Positions 24,080-36,387 of a stretch of 64,000 nucleotides of DNA are shown piece after piece. Positions within the stretch are counted from its first letter, which is position 1. Every line of letters starts with the position of its first letter. The position numbers and the translations under genes were made by a program. Source of the stretch: Coniferiporia sulphurascens (Eukaryota; Basidiomycota; Agaricomycetes; Hymenochaetales; Hymenochaetaceae). Location: assembly GCA_002794785.1 (NCBI GenBank), contig NBBA01000003.1, positions 868,001 to 932,000 on the forward strand. The letters run 5' to 3'. Under the pieces are notes generated by a model. The model saw nothing but the letters and a program-made list of their open reading frames with translations. It ran no database searches and was not told the origin of the DNA.

Positions 24080-25122
24080 TCAACGCTTGACCCAAGTGTA
24101 CTAAAGTGAGGTGTGAGAGCGTGTCGGAGATGATTGCGAAAAGTTTAGCACTTACCCCTTTCCTGGCCTTGGCCCTGCCAGTCTTTTTTCGCTCCACCAT
24201 ACGAGGATCGCGACGCAACAACTTGGCTGTGAAGATCTTGAGTGATGGGAAACGGAAAAACAAACGAAAGTGACGCACCGCGACGAAGTATAAGTTCTAC
24301 GTCAGGAACGTGAGCCGCTAGACCCTTCGCAATACCAAGTGCAACAGCCCCCGCCTGTCCAGTAATTCCACCACCTTGAACAAGGGCGAACACGTTGTAC
24401 GCGCCCAACAGACCAGCAACTCTGAACGGCCGCAATATGCGTTCCCTGTCGATAGGGATCTTAAAGTAATCACTCAGAGGGACGTTATTTACGATAATCT
24501 CCGTCATGGGAGGGGAGAGATCACCCGCACGCGCCCTGGCGGCGGTCGCATGCTCTGAAGAGATGACCCACACGCGAGCGGAGCTCGTTTTGCGGCGTCC
24601 ATTTGCGTACGCACGACCCTCTGCATCGACTTTAATGGGCTTGCGCTGTCCACGGCGAAGGTGCTCCTCCTTGTCCGCGCGTTCGAACATGTCTAAGACG
24701 TTATCAAGCCCTTTTGCAAGGTCTTCATGGCCAGCGGTGGTAGCTATGCGGCGGAAGTCATTCAACTTGTTGAGGAGCTCAACGAGGTGGCGATGCCGCG
24801 AGGCAGAGAGCTTCGTCGCGAGTGATGATGCGAGCTCGTCTTTGCTTTTCCAGGCAGGGTAAGCAGGAGGAAGGGAGCGGAGAGCGAAGTCTGGGAGAGG
24901 CGTGAGCTGGAGGACTTTCAAAGTTGAGCGGGTGTGTTGGATGGCGCGTTCGAGATTTGCAACGTAGTCATAAAAAGCGGCACGACCAGTGTAGAAAGTT
25001 GGAGACTCTGGTGGGTCGAAGCGCGCAGCAAGTCGCGATGTGGTCGCGAAGGAGCGGCAGAAGGGGGAAGCAGGACTGAAGGCGTTCAGAGACGAAGCCG
25101 CCCGTCGGCACGCGAACGCCAT
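24080..25122 (-). CDS. MRPS9: Mitochondrial small-subunit ribosomal protein uS9 (MRPS9)
   Basis: About 310 residues. The N-terminus MAFACRRAASSLNAF is Arg/Ser-rich without acidic residues, as expected of a mitochondrial presequence. A fungal-specific central region follows with FYTGRAAFYDYVANLERAIQ and a helical segment. The C-terminal uS9 domain starts at DAEGRAYANGRRKTSSARVW and contains ALVQGGGITGQAGAVALGIA. The last exons read ELILRR|AKLLRRDPRMVERKKTGRAK and ARKG|YTWVKR, the basic tail of S9 that reaches the decoding site. Introns are at about 24278-24230 and 24158-24104. The start at 25122 gives the presequence; an upstream extension lacks conservation. It shares a short 145-base promoter with CASP/COY1, which runs the other way. 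Confidence 0.92.
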
Positions 25123-25267
25123 CCTGTTCGTTGGTCGTCGGCGTTGGGTAGAAAACAGAAATAAAAGAGGAAATATCTCGTCTTCGTCACGTGGTTCCTC
25201 GCGGCGCTTGAGCTGGAGCCACCGTCGCGACCCGAGCCAGCACCGACGTGCGTTGCGGCTCGACGCG
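25123..25267. promoter_or_regulatory. Compact bidirectional promoter of MRPS9 and CASP/COY1
   Basis: Only 145 bases separate the two divergent start codons. A CACGTG E-box core lies at 25188-25193, near the centre. There is no TATA box. Both genes are housekeeping types, consistent with a shared promoter. Confidence 0.6.
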
Positions 25268-28139
25268 ATGAGCTTGCCTGAGAACAACTTCTCGGCTGCA
25301 CTAACAACATGGAAGGGTAAGCATTTATGATGCTAGGAGTACCACTACTAAAGCTCTTCGCAGATATAAACCTCTCGGAGCTCCAAACGACTTTGGACGC
25401 ACAAGGCATAGAAATCGTGGAGAACCAGAAGGAGAGTGTTATTGGTAGGAAGGCTTTAGCAGACCGCACGAAAGGTCGGTTCCAACATGTTCGAATTGCC
25501 TGACTTCAATTAAACTTTGCATACAAGAGTTTAAGAAGATTCCTCACGAAGACAAGCTGGACGCGTGGAAAGGTCTCTTGAAAGGTATGTCAGCGTGTCT
25601 TGTCTGCTATTTAAACGCCATTTGACCTCCCAACAGCCTACCAGACTGAAATAGATAGCTTGACTAAACGCTCGAAAATATCCGAGAATGCGTTTCTTAG
25701 TTTGTACAAAAAGCTAGCGGAGGCTCCGGACCCATTTCCTCATCTGGAGGCTGCTGTTGTATGTTATTCGCACGTCTGCGCAATGGGTTATTCAAGATAA
25801 TGACTCTCTCTCTATAGGAACAAACTATAAAAGCCTCGCATGCTTCTCAGTTAGAGAAAGAATTGGCAAAGCTCCGCGAGGAGAATGCTGCCCTTGGTCG
25901 CAAAGTATCCGATCTCTCAAGTGTGGAGGCAGCGAAGAAAAAGGCAGAGTCGAAAGCACAACAACTTGAAGACCGCATGGAGGAGATGCTTGCTGAACGA
26001 GTGTCACAAAAAGAGAATGAGTTACATGCGACGTACGACGAGAAGTTACGAAATTATGAGGACAGGTATGCCTGTCCATTTGCTCAATTCGCGTACGTGA
26101 TACTTAGGCAATGTACATATTTACTAGAGAAAAAGACCTTGTTCGACAACTGTCATTGACACAGGTCCAACTTCGGGATCTCCGGATGTCGAATGAGACG
26201 AACCAGGCGAAGCTGTTAGATCACTCGCAGCGTCAAGGTAAGCAGCTATCACTCTTCCATGCGAAACCCCAATTTACCAATGTGCGTGTAATATAAAAGA
26301 CCAAGAGACTGTAGCCAAGCTTGGCGAGCTGGACATGATTGTCGCAGAACTAGAACGTGCAAACAATCGTGTTGCCGCTGCTGAGAGGAGAAATGTTCGT
26401 CACATTGCATTAATGAACGTCGAGAATAATCCAGAGCAAACTTCTAATCGCTAATCTCACACAGGAGCTTCTTCGCGCTGAGATGGAGTCCGTCCGCAGT
26501 GGTAGCGACGCTGCGAGCAGGTATGCCTTGCGCAATGGACAAAAACTAGACCGCTAACAATCTCACAAAGGATCGCTCCTCTTGAGAACCAAATTGCCGA
26601 ACTTACCTCCGAGTCTGAACGTCTCTCGCGCGTCCTGGAAGCTCAGAAATCCTCTAGTGCGGAAACCAATTCAACATTACAAAACAGGATCGACGAGAAG
26701 GATAGAGAGCTGTCTCTTCGAGTAAGTCTATGCTCCGACCTCTGAACCCTTGCTCAACGCTCCACCAAGTAGGACTCTGAATTGGCGAATTTAAGACAAA
26801 AACTTGGGCAATACGCGGATTACGATGAGATCAAGAGGGAACTCGACATCATGAAGGCATGACAACCGTTATTCAGACGTGTCTTCTAAATCTTACCTGG
26901 TCACGCTTTAGTATGTCGAGTTTGGCGGTATGGACGAGGACGATGCCGTCAGTGATGATGGCTACGTAGTAGACGGCAATAAGCTTGGTCTGTTCCTCCC
27001 AAACCCAAACCCCGCGAAGTCAGATACGCAGCATCAACAGAGCAGCTCACTCGAGACGCTTCTTGCGACGAAAAACAAACGGATTATGGAAGAATTGACT
27101 AAAATCAGGGTATGTTTCACGATCGATTTTGCTTTAAGGATTTTCAACCTTATAATTATTGCTAGGTTGCACATGGTGACCTTGAGTCGAGGATGGCTGA
27201 GATGGAGGAGGAATTGTATCTAACGAAAGCTGAGTTGGAGGAGAAACGCTCGCTGAACGAGAAGTTAGAACTTGATCTTCTACAAATGGAGGCATACAAA
27301 CCCTCGGTAAATGACGCATCTTCCACCTACGGGTCGGATACACCCAGAGATGGTTTAGGGCTCGTAGACCTTGACCTTACTGGAAGAAAATTGCTACCCG
27401 TATGTGTTTATTATCCGAGTCAGACCGGATAATTAGAGAACTGGATTTAGGATGCAGCTGCGAAATCCTCGCCGATACCCTTCGCCCCCTCTGCGGATAC
27501 ATCGATCCTGCCGATAGTCACTAGCCAACGTGATCGTTTCCGGCAGAGGAACGCCGAACTGGAAGAGGTGTGTATCTAGATTTCAAAATAGCTCCTCTTA
27601 CAGATTGTGGATTTGGTCTGATTTCTTCGTAATGCAGGAACTGCGCAAGCAATTCCAGACAATCTCGGATTTGCGCGCAGAAGTGAAAACATTGCAGACG
27701 GATAACCTCAAGCTGTACGAGAAAGTGAGGTACATGCAGAGTTACCGGGAGGATGCTCAAGCGCAGCTTAATCCACTGCCTGCCGCCCGCCAAGACGACC
27801 TGGGCAAGTATCATGCGCGCTACGAGGAGGCGATGAACCCCTTTGAAGCATTCCGTGGACGGGTAATTATTGTCCTGGCATACCCACTTGACCCCATTCT
27901 GCCATTTACACGAGCGCTTGTCCCCTTTTCTTCAGGAAGCAGCACGGGCGTTCCAGGCCTTGAATCCCATAGAAAGGGCTGTACTCTCGCTGACGCGCGC
28001 GATACTCGGGAACCGACGCGCACGGACGGCGTTCATTTTCTATGCACTCGCGTTGCATCTAGTGGTCATGTTCACTACGTATGAGATTATGATGTCGTCG
28101 GGCTCGGCTGTGCAGGCGCAGCCGCGGCCTATGCGATGA
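25268..28139 (+). CDS. COY1: CASP/COY1-like Golgi membrane protein
   Basis: A gene of about 17 short exons giving roughly 650 residues. The N-terminus reads FSAALTTWK|DINLSELQTTLDAQGIEI, then RKALADRTKEFKKIPHEDKL, the start of the CASP family. A very long coiled coil follows. Near the end come QRDRFRQRNAELEEELRKQF, KLYEKVRYMQSY and a final tail-anchor segment: LSLTRAILGNRRARTAFIFY followed by ALALHLVVMFTTYEI. The arrangement of coiled coil, YEKVRYMQSY motif and C-terminal membrane helix is that of CASP (a CUX1 splice relative) and yeast Coy1, golgins that act with the COG complex in retrograde transport within the Golgi. It shares a promoter with MRPS9 and converges on PBS2. Confidence 0.9.
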
Positions 28140-29210
28140 CATATGCCACTTTACTCGACTCTATGCGTACGTTATTTGCATGATGATGTTAACATCTACT
28201 CCCGGTCTTCCGAGTCGGGATCATTAATCGGATTACGTGTACTTATGTACGTTACGCCGTATATGGTCACGTCTAATATATTTATCATGAATATCAGCAA
28301 TGCGTTTGGCTAGTGTTTGGACCGCGACTAGAACAGTATTCCAAAGCTATGGCTGGGGAGGAGCCAGCAAACCGTGCCAGGAAAAATGGAGAACAAGCAC
28401 AATACACGGGTATTATCATTTGTATGTATAAAGTACTGTTCGTCTACCCAAATGCAATTTAGGGCCTTTGAAAACAGGCATACACGTCTACAACTATACA
28501 TAATGTATCTGTCAAATCCTAGTCGAACAACGCATTAATGACCCGCACTAGCGCAATGCCGAAAGGTCCAAGTCTGTAAGGTCAAAGGTGGCCAAGGATA
28601 GGAGAAGGATGAGAAAAATACAATATTGGGAGACACATGTATACAGCACGTAAAATGAGCCCCTGAACCCTAAACCCGATTGTTCGTCATTAATACTGAC
28701 AAAAAAGTCCAGCAGTTCTATAATAAGGTTCAGGGACCGCGATGAGTATAACTCAACTTTGGTATACTACTAGGCTCCAGCCTGAGCCTAGGTGCGCCGT
28801 AGGCCGCAAAAGTTCAGAAGGTGATTATAGAGACGGACGCAGACTTGGAGCGGGTATCGGGGTGGTAGGATACGTAGGATACGAGCTTTGGGATAGATAT
28901 CGGTCGTCGATATGTGCGCGCCCACATTGTGGGTGAGAGCAAGCGCAAGAGGATTGGCAAGCAATGTCGGTCAGAGGCGGACCAGGCATGGATAGACCGG
29001 AAAGCAAGACGATGAAAGCCATGACAGTAAGGTCCAGGCGCTGGCAAAACGGCTGGTCTAAATCATGTGTTTCGACTTGAAACCGCACCCGATATCAATA
29101 TTTTTTTGCATGCTCCATTTTTTTCCCTTATCGCCGTATCAAGTATAAATTCGGGTTCCCCGAGCCGGTGCACGTGAGTGTCGTCCATACCACACAGGGG
29201 TATTTATGTT
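28140..29210. other. Convergent intergenic region between CASP/COY1 and PBS2
   Basis: About 1.07 kb between two 3' ends, longer than the other convergent gaps here (about 190-470). It contains only short open frames without recognisable motifs. AT-rich stretches suit 3' untranslated regions. I see no tRNA or repeat. Confidence 0.5.
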
Positions 29211-31065
29211 TTATGATTCAGGGGCATTCCCGTTCGATGAGGACGAGGATGCCGATGAAGTGGCTGACGTATGTTGTGTATCACGAAATGTAAGCGCGCG
29301 AAGGACCCATCCAACCATGTTGACGTTGCGCGTTAGGTCTTGCACAAGAAAGGCATGGTCCTAATTGTTAAAATCATTACGGGGTTAATCAGCAAACAAG
29401 TTGGAGGGCATAGAATACACTCTAGTCTAAGAGACGGCGACATACCAGCAATTCGGCGTACGTCGCCCTTCGCTCAGGCTCTTTTATAAGACATCTGCCG
29501 ACGAAATCCTGCGCGATTTCAGTATATCCATCGGGGAGTTCGGGCGGAGGACCATGTACGATTGCTGTAAGCTGCGCAAATACGTTCTGATAGGTCTCCG
29601 GAGGGTACGGATAACGGCCGAGGGCAATCTCAATGATAGATAGTCCAAGAGACCACACATCTGACGAAACCGTATACGTGCCAAGGTTGTTTTGCGATTC
29701 ACCCTTAATACGCTCCGGGGCCATATACGATTGACATCCAATATTGGTCTTTGCGAGTGATTTTTCGAGCTGTCCCGACACTCCAAAGTCGCAGAGCTTG
29801 ATCTCGCCTTTTCTATTCACCAAAACGTTTGTTGGTTTCACGTCTAATTTTATCTGCCTTGAGATGTGATGTAAGCGGAAGTAGCGAAGCACGCACCGCG
29901 ATGGATGATCTGCATGTCATCTTTTAGAAATTTGAGCCCGCGAACCATGCTTTGTGTGATGTGGGCAAGAACATCTTCCGGGACGCCGGCGCCCTGGAGG
30001 GTGTCGAGCGAGCCAGCGTCCATAAACTCCATGCAGTAATAGACGCATGACTCGATGAAAAACGCGCCATAGAACTCGACAATTTCGCTCGAGACAGCAC
30101 GATGTAGAATATCGAGTTCCATCAAGATCGCACTTAATTTGGCGTCATCCAGTTCTAACCTTATTTCCTGTAGCAATATTAATACATCTGGGGTATAAAG
30201 ATAGTGATTGGAAGTGAGTTACCTTCATGGCCATGAGCACGTTGGTTGGTTTGTGAAGAACCTTCTTCACGGTGCCGTAATTGCCACGACCGAGTTCCTC
30301 GAGAAGCTCCATCTGGGTCATGTTGATAGCAAAGGATGAGCCGTTTGAAAAGTCTACACCGGATGCGTGGAGAACGGCTTTGCCGCCAAAATTGAGCGCG
30401 CCAGACGGGTCGCTGCCGAAAGTGAAAGCGAAACGGTGAGAATATCAGATATCTAGAATGACGGAGAAAAGAGATAAAAGGGACGAAAACGTACACGATC
30501 TTATCAAAATTGGAAAAGGGGCTACCGGTGACTGGTGGGGCCCTGCGCATTGGCACATCTTCTTGAGAAGGTCGTGGCACGCCCGCACCAAGGCCTGCGC
30601 CGCTCGCACCATCGCCGATAATGTCACGGATGTTGAAGCCGGGACGCTGACGTTTGGCAGCAAGCCCGCCGCGACCGAGTGCAGAAGATGCAGGCATGGG
30701 AGGTACGGGGGCGGACTGGAAGGAGTGGAGAAGACTTGGGCGGCCTGAGGTCTGCGCACCGGAGGCAGAGGGCGGGCCGTTTGCCTGCTGGTTGTTGGCG
30801 CGGTTGGCCATCTGCGACAAAGGGCATAAGATCAGATAATGCAGGGCAAGGGGTAGAAAAGAAGATCGCGTACGGCAGCCATCTTTGCCTGAAGAGAAGG
30901 TGGGATGCGCGTTGCGGCCGGTGGGCCACGGGCAAGAGAGCCAACGGCGACGCCGCGGGAGGCAGATTGAGAGGGCGAACCGACGACGGGCGCGGCGGGG
31001 GGATTGCGGGAGGGCATAGGGGAGGATAATGAGCGGGGGATTTGGGGGTCGTGGTGGTTGTCCAT
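29211..31065 (-). CDS. PBS2: PBS2, MAP kinase kinase of the HOG osmotic-stress pathway
   Basis: The N-terminal third is Pro/Ser/Ala-rich and disordered (starts MDNHHDPQIPRS) and would hold the docking sites for Sho1 and upstream kinases. The kinase domain follows: ELGRGNYGTVKKVLHKP (glycine loop), the ATP-binding Lys in VLMAMKEIRLEL, then CVYYCMEFMDAGSLD. HRD is split by an intron: IIHR|DVKPTNVLVN. Next come LCDFGVSGQLEKSLAKTNIG (DFG and the phosphorylated S-x-A-K-T site), MAPERIKGES and DVWSLGLSIIEIALGRYPYP. The last exon adds DHAFLVQDLTRNVNMVGWVL, as in other Pbs2 proteins. The S-LAK-T activation motif and the VNMVGWV tail point to Pbs2 rather than Ste7 or Mkk1. It phosphorylates Hog1. It diverges from the BAG gene. 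Confidence 0.92.
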
Positions 31066-31443
31066 GTCGAGCTGGATGGGGGGGGAAGCCTGAAGCCTGA
31101 AGGGGAGGAGCTGGGGGAGCACTGGCTGGGGCGAACCGGGCAAGATCCCGAATGACGTTCACCGCCCGCAGTGCATCACGTGATTCACTGTCCCCAGCCA
31201 GTAGTCTTTCGACCACTGGACATCGCCCCGCCCGCCCTCGCCGTTGACCGACCGACCCCCGCATGGGTTTCCGCGTCGACATCGACAATCTCACCCCGCT
31301 CAACGCAGGCGGTGCTGCAGGCTCGTTGTCGCTCTCTCTACTTTTCTTCGCGCGTCTCTGACACCGCCCATCTAGTCCTCGTCATCGTCCTCGTACACGC
31401 GACCCGTCTTCTCGTTCGCCGCTTCACTTCAAAACAGCACAAC
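31066..31443. promoter_or_regulatory. Bidirectional promoter of PBS2 and the BAG1-like gene, with ATCACGTGAT
   Basis: 378 bases between divergent starts. A perfect 10-base palindrome, ATCACGTGAT, with an E-box core lies at 31175-31184; in the flanked form TCACGTGA this is the classic Cbf1/bHLH site. The side next to BAG is pyrimidine-rich. Function is inferred from sequence and position. Confidence 0.55.
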
Positions 31444-32218
31444 ATGTCCGTCACCGTGAAATGGGGCCGTGAAAAGTGCGTGCCCTCTGTTTTCAATGCG
31501 CGTCGTTTTTATCGTGCTGAGAAAATGCAGGTTGCACATCCCAATTCCTGCGCCCGATGCCAAGCTCGGTGTCCTCCGCGCGACCCTCGCAGAGCATACA
31601 GCGCTTCCCCCCGCCTCTTTCAAGCTTGTGCATGCCGGCGCAGTTATGAAAGATGACGGGGCGCCTCTAAGTGCTTATGGCGTCCGCCCAGGAAGCACAA
31701 TCGCTCTCATCGGCGGTGCCGGTGGCGCGCCTGAATCCATCTCCGTAGCCAAGGAAAAAGAGAAGCAAAAGCCTACGACAGAGGAGGGTACGGTTGCAGT
31801 GATCCGCGACGAACTCGCGCGTATTCAGGAGCGCCTCGCTCCTGCGCTTGAAGCGTTCCTTATCACCATCTGCCCTCCGTCACCGACCTCCTCCGATGCT
31901 CCCCCAACGTCGACAGACTCTTCCCCCTCCGTCACTGCCACCAGCGCGAGTGTTCCGCCCCCTACCTCCACTTCTGCACCGACGGCTATACCTACACCAC
32001 TACCTAATGCTACTCTGGACATCGACATGGAACATCGTCGGATTGGTGAAGAGCTTCTTCAGGCGCTCCTCAGGCTCGACATGCTCGCACTCGACGGCGC
32101 TTGGACCACCGCACGCGCAGAGCGCAAGGGGGCCGTCAAAACTGTTCAGGGCCTTCTCGACCGCCTCGACGGCGGCTGGCGCGAGAGCAAGAAACGCACG
32201 GAACAGAGCGTGCAATAA
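31444..32218 (+). CDS. BAG1-like co-chaperone (ubiquitin-like plus BAG domain)
   Basis: Two exons with one intron at about 31477-31532, about 239 residues. Residues 1-85 are a ubiquitin-like domain: MSVTVKWGREK|LHIPIP, LGVLRATLAEHTALPPASFK, LVHAGAVMKDDGAPLSAYGV and GSTIALIGGAG. A Pro/Ser/Thr-rich linker comes after a first BAG helix (VIRDELARIQERLAPALEAF). The last helices (IGEELLQALLRLDMLALDGA, RKGAVKTVQGLLDRLDGGW) complete a BAG domain. BAG proteins bind the Hsp70 ATPase domain as nucleotide exchange factors, and the ubiquitin-like part links them to the proteasome (S. pombe Bag101, animal BAG1). The long Ser/Pro/Thr insertion inside the BAG domain, between helices 1 and 2, is worth noting. 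It shares a promoter with the stress kinase gene PBS2. Confidence 0.85.
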
Positions 32219-32439
32219 TCTCCACTGTTCTTGGAGTAAGGAAGTGTTGGCGAGTATTTTTTGGGTTCAGGGCGGAGGTATTTATGCTGCCTATTTCATG
32301 CCACGTAGACCTTTGCTTTTTCCCCACCTGGAATACCATTTTCATGGCAAGTCAAGTGGGCGGAGTAAATGAAAAAAATAACTCTTTCGTCCGACCGATC
32401 GACCGGCCGTCCTCCCCATTAACCGCACAGGGTATAATC

Positions 32440-34416
32440 TCATGCCCTCGCAAGGGGCAGTGCCGTGATGTATACGCGTCCTAGGTTGTTAGCTTTCAGC
32501 AAATGCTCTCGTACCAGTGGTGATTTAGGCTGACGCAAAATGAGTGCCTACGATAAAAGAGCAAAGTAAGAAATACGGCTAAGCTGATGAGATCCGCTTT
32601 GCCACTGGAATTGTTGTGGACATACTCCAAATGGCGAGAAAGCTCAGACGTACCCGCGGCTTGGGGTCTTCGGAAGACGCGTACGCAATCGCCATACTCG
32701 ACGTCGTAAATGCACACCAAAGACGTAGCTTGATGCGCGGTTGGATGTGCCTATTGGGAGACGCAATAGTCATGTATGGACGCTCAATGTGATCAAGTTC
32801 GTCTTCAACCAAATGCTTGTTGTCTCGTTTGCTGGTATCAGAGTCGTCCCCCTCGTCGTTATCTTCGACTACCTCCTTCGTAACCACGATTACGCCTGCG
32901 CGCGGATCGTCCTCACCGCGGACTCTGCATTCGTCTGCACCATCCGTTTTGAAAGTGTAAGAACCCGTAATGGATCGTTAATCGGTCAAAAGACACAGAG
33001 TCGGGCGTGAAGACGCACCGCAGAAACCCTGGAGCGCTATGTGCATGACCTCGTGCGTCGCTTCAGGTGATGCAGCGCTGAGCGCCGTGGCGAGCTTGCG
33101 TGCGAGGGAGTCACGAATGATGGCTTCGCCCGTACCTACAGTTTAGAGGATAAGGAAAGGTATTCATACAGATTGAGGGGCATACCAGACACGCTACACG
33201 CTACGCCGATAGCTGATCCAGGAGGTGAGTCTGCCCACGCACCTGCGCCGAATACCGCTGCCTACAAACCGGATGGGCCACCATTGAGCGGACAAGATCA
33301 CGCGTGGTGAGAATTACCAGATACGGCGTCTTCAATATCATAAAATCTACTCACCTCGCCGATACGGCCCGGGTATTTGAGTAGGAGTCCTCCGCTTGTG
33401 CAAAACAAGACAAAGAATGCATTTCTGCTCGGATTCACGATGTATTATGCAAAAAAATCGTTTACCTTGAAACCCCAGCAGCCATTCCCCCGTTTGTATC
33501 ACACGTAATAACACCGACGGTATCCTCGAGCTCTTGGAAATCTCCTTGCATATTTTCATTCGTATTGTCTATTTGCTCCCGCGACTCCCGGTTGATATTG
33601 GACGTGAGCTTCGAGTGATGCAACGCTTGTTCCGGGTCTGAGTCGACACGTGTGGCATTTTCATAACGCGCCTTCCACGTCTGCCAAGACCGTCTCGCAT
33701 CTTCCGTGAGAAGGGATCCAGCGTCGCATATCTGCAGACCACGGGAGCGAGCAAAGACGTATGCACCCCGGCCGACGAGTGTGCTAGAATTAATAGCGAG
33801 AGGTCAATTTTAAACTCAAGATAAGGAAAGAGGGAATGTTTACAGTGGGGGAACACGCCCTAAACTTAGGGGTTCCCTTGCATTGTCCATGACGGCGCGA
33901 GCGGCACGGATGGGGTTTTTAACGTCTTGAATGATAAGGAGATGGCTTTAACGTCGACTCTTCATAATTTCGGATTTCACACCTTGAATAGCGCCTACGC
34001 TACCGAAATTCTGCGTTTCCCCATCCATAATGGACGCATCACATTCGACCTCGCCGTCGTACGTTAAATTAGACCCCTTCCCTGTCAGAATTTTAGACAT
34101 GTTAAATATGAGCAGCATTCGATGTATGAAAGTATACCTGCGTTCAAGCACTCTTCATCTTCCAGAGTGCATATTGCACGCTCAACGGCATCCACGCGCG
34201 CTAAGTTGTTCCTCCTCAAAGCTTCTGCTGCGGAGGCACATGCGCTGGAACATTGAATCGTGTTTTAAAATACAGAAATGCACGAAAATAATCAGGGATT
34301 TCTCACGAGCGCAATGCACGTTTTAATGCCCTCTGTGAGGTAGGATCTGTGCTGTGATACCCTGCGCCTCCGTGTACTGCGATGAGCCAGGGAGACGCAG
34401 ACTGGCTCTCCGACAT
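32440..34416 (-). CDS. Taspase-1/asparaginase type 2 family (Ntn hydrolase)
   Basis: The start MSESQSASPWLIAVHGGAGY has the HGGAG of the family. Next come LARVDAVERAICTLEDEECL, IGSNLTYDGEVECDASIMDG and AIQGVKNPIRAARAVMDN. After a variable acidic loop comes the autocleavage/nucleophile site LEDTVGVITCDTNGGMAAGV, with Thr as the new N-terminus, then SSGGLLLKYPGRIGEAAVFG and GVACSVSGTGEAIIRDSLAR. This order of elements favours taspase-1 over plain L-asparaginase: DTVG-VxxD-NG with a long loop ahead. Taspases cleave after Asp in transcription factors in animals; fungal substrates are not known. The C-terminus contains a poly-acidic stretch and AFTTSSMAIAYASSEDPKPR. The last intron and stop (32440) are a best guess. 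Introns are many and short. Confidence 0.83.
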
Positions 34417-34608
34417 GATAATGGAATCGTCGGGTCAACAGAGATGATTGGCGTTCGCGTTTAAAGAGGCGACGTCGATCACGGCGCACGTGACCAGTGC
34501 GACTTAGCAGCCCGACTTTCTTTTGCGCGCGCAGCTTCCGTCCGCCGCTTTCGTCTTGCGGCCATTCGAATGTCTCCCTCATCCTTCCCCTAGAGCAGGA
34601 CTTGCATA
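34417..34608. promoter_or_regulatory. Bidirectional promoter of taspase and ERD1-like gene
   Basis: 192 bases between divergent starts, with a CACGTG core at 34487-34492. The side toward ERD1 is pyrimidine-rich just before the ATG. There is no clear TATA box. Confidence 0.5.
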
Positions 34609-36387
34609 ATGGACGCCAGCCACATCGAAGCGCCCTTCGCGACCTCCTTTCCGTTGCCCTTTCGTGTTCTTTTCCTCACTGGTACAGGTCTGCTCTGCTG
34701 GGCAACAAACCTCCACGTCCTCCATGCCCTTCACGTTGACGTCTCCGCTGCACTCGATCTCCGCACCCTCGACGTACACTCAGCACATCATAATGTGCCT
34801 CTTCGTCTCTCTGCACCTGGTCCACCTGCCGCGCTCGTCCTTGCGCGCGCGGTGTACCGTTTGTTCTTTGCGTACACGCTCTGGGTGTTCGCAGCGTGGT
34901 CAATCTTCCGCCTCGCGACACATGGGGACCCCGCGTTAGTCGATTCGCATAAATTCATCCCCACAGTTGCAGCCCTTTCAATCCTAATGTTCGCCATCTC
35001 TCCTTTCAACATACTTGAGAAGCGCACAAGGGACCAGTTCCTTCAGTGAGTAACGCCACAGATGTGTGATCCCGTGCAATCGTTTTGACTATGTACTAAT
35101 TCCAAACAGCGCAATTCGGAGATGCCTGTCTAGTCCAACAAGCATGCCGGTTTACTTCTCCGATGTCGTCCTTGCCGATATTTTTACTTCATATGCCAAG
35201 GTCATCGGCGATGTCTGGCTGTTACTTTGTATGATTGTGCCCAGTGGGAGCCTGCTCGTTTTCCCCTCGCAGGACGGTTGGTCAAGGCTTATGGTACCTT
35301 GCCTTATGAGGTAAGCTGGTAAATCTATGCGCGGTTAAAAACGCGATTTGTTCAAACATTTGGCATATAGTATCCCGTACTTTGTACGGTTCCGGCAATG
35401 CATAGTAGATTACCTGCAGCCGACAACTACTACAAGGAAACCGCTGTACAATGCCCTGAAGTATGCATCATCATTTCCTGTCATATTCTTGTCCGCTGCA
35501 CAAAGGGGCGCCACAACAGATTCGATGGCTGAAGATTCGGAAATAGGGGAGCACCCGCTCTTTCGCTTGTGGTATGACCAATCATCCAATGTGCTTTTCT
35601 TAAAGCTTAAAAGCACCCCTGCAGGTTGCTATCAGTTCTCATAAACTCCCTGTACTCTTTCTGGTGGGATGTCACCCACGATTGGGGTCTTGAGCTTCTA
35701 CGTCCGCCCCCTCAGTCCACGCGACCTCAGTCAGGACCACTCCGCGCTCTCATTCTCCCTTCTCTCCACGCACGAAATTCATCGTCCCTCGGTAGCCTCG
35801 ACACAGGCGTACATGCTCGCCAGCACGGACAGCTGGCAAGTAACGGACACGGCCCAACCGCGTTACATTCTCCGCATTCTCCGTATTCTCCTCACACTTC
35901 CCGCCATCCTTGGGGCTTGCGCGCGACACTCCTCTTCCCCTTGCCTGCATACCCGCTTGCACTCTTCGCAAATCTCCTGCTGCGTCTTACATGGTCTCTT
36001 AAACTCTCCGCGCATCTACACGCGCGTGCCGCAGCCTCCGTTGCAGGTACCGTCGCTGGTGCCCTAGATGATGCAGGATCGGCGGACGCGGGGCTACAAG
36101 TCAGCGGGGCGCTGCTGTTTTTCTGGCTCGAACTTGCAGAGCTGCTCCGTCGCTGGGTATGGGTATTCTTCCGCGTCGAATGGGAGTGCGTGCGACGTGC
36201 GACGGAGCAGGAAGAGCATGTCATGTACGCTCGCGATTTGGACGAGAATAATCTTCCGGACGAGGACCGATATGAAAGTATGAATAGACGGATGAGCGCA
36301 GACATGGATCAGGGGCTGGGAACGGGTATCGAGGGAATGTCGACAGTGTTCGATGCGGACGAAAAGGCGAATCACGATTTGTCGTGA
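34609..36387 (+). CDS. ERD1-like EXS-domain membrane protein
   Basis: Five exons, about 510 residues. Hydrophobic segments alternate with short loops: FRVLFLTGTGLLCWATNLHV, LARAVYRLFFAYTLWVFAAW, KFIPTVAALSILMFAISPFN and DVWLLLCMIVPSGSLLVFP. Motifs of the EXS domain are present: SIPYFVRFRQCIVDYL, KPLYNALKYASSFPVIFLSA and LLSVLINSLYSFWWDVTHDW, with the WDVxxDWGL signature. A long Ser/His-rich loop follows. The C-terminus, FFWLELAELLRRWVWVFFRV, ends in the E-rich tail typical of Erd1. The short N-terminus lacking an SPX domain separates it from Syg1/Xpr1. Yeast Erd1 works in the Golgi in phosphate recycling and retention of ER and glycosylation enzymes. It is divergent from taspase and converges on DBP7. 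Confidence 0.86.
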
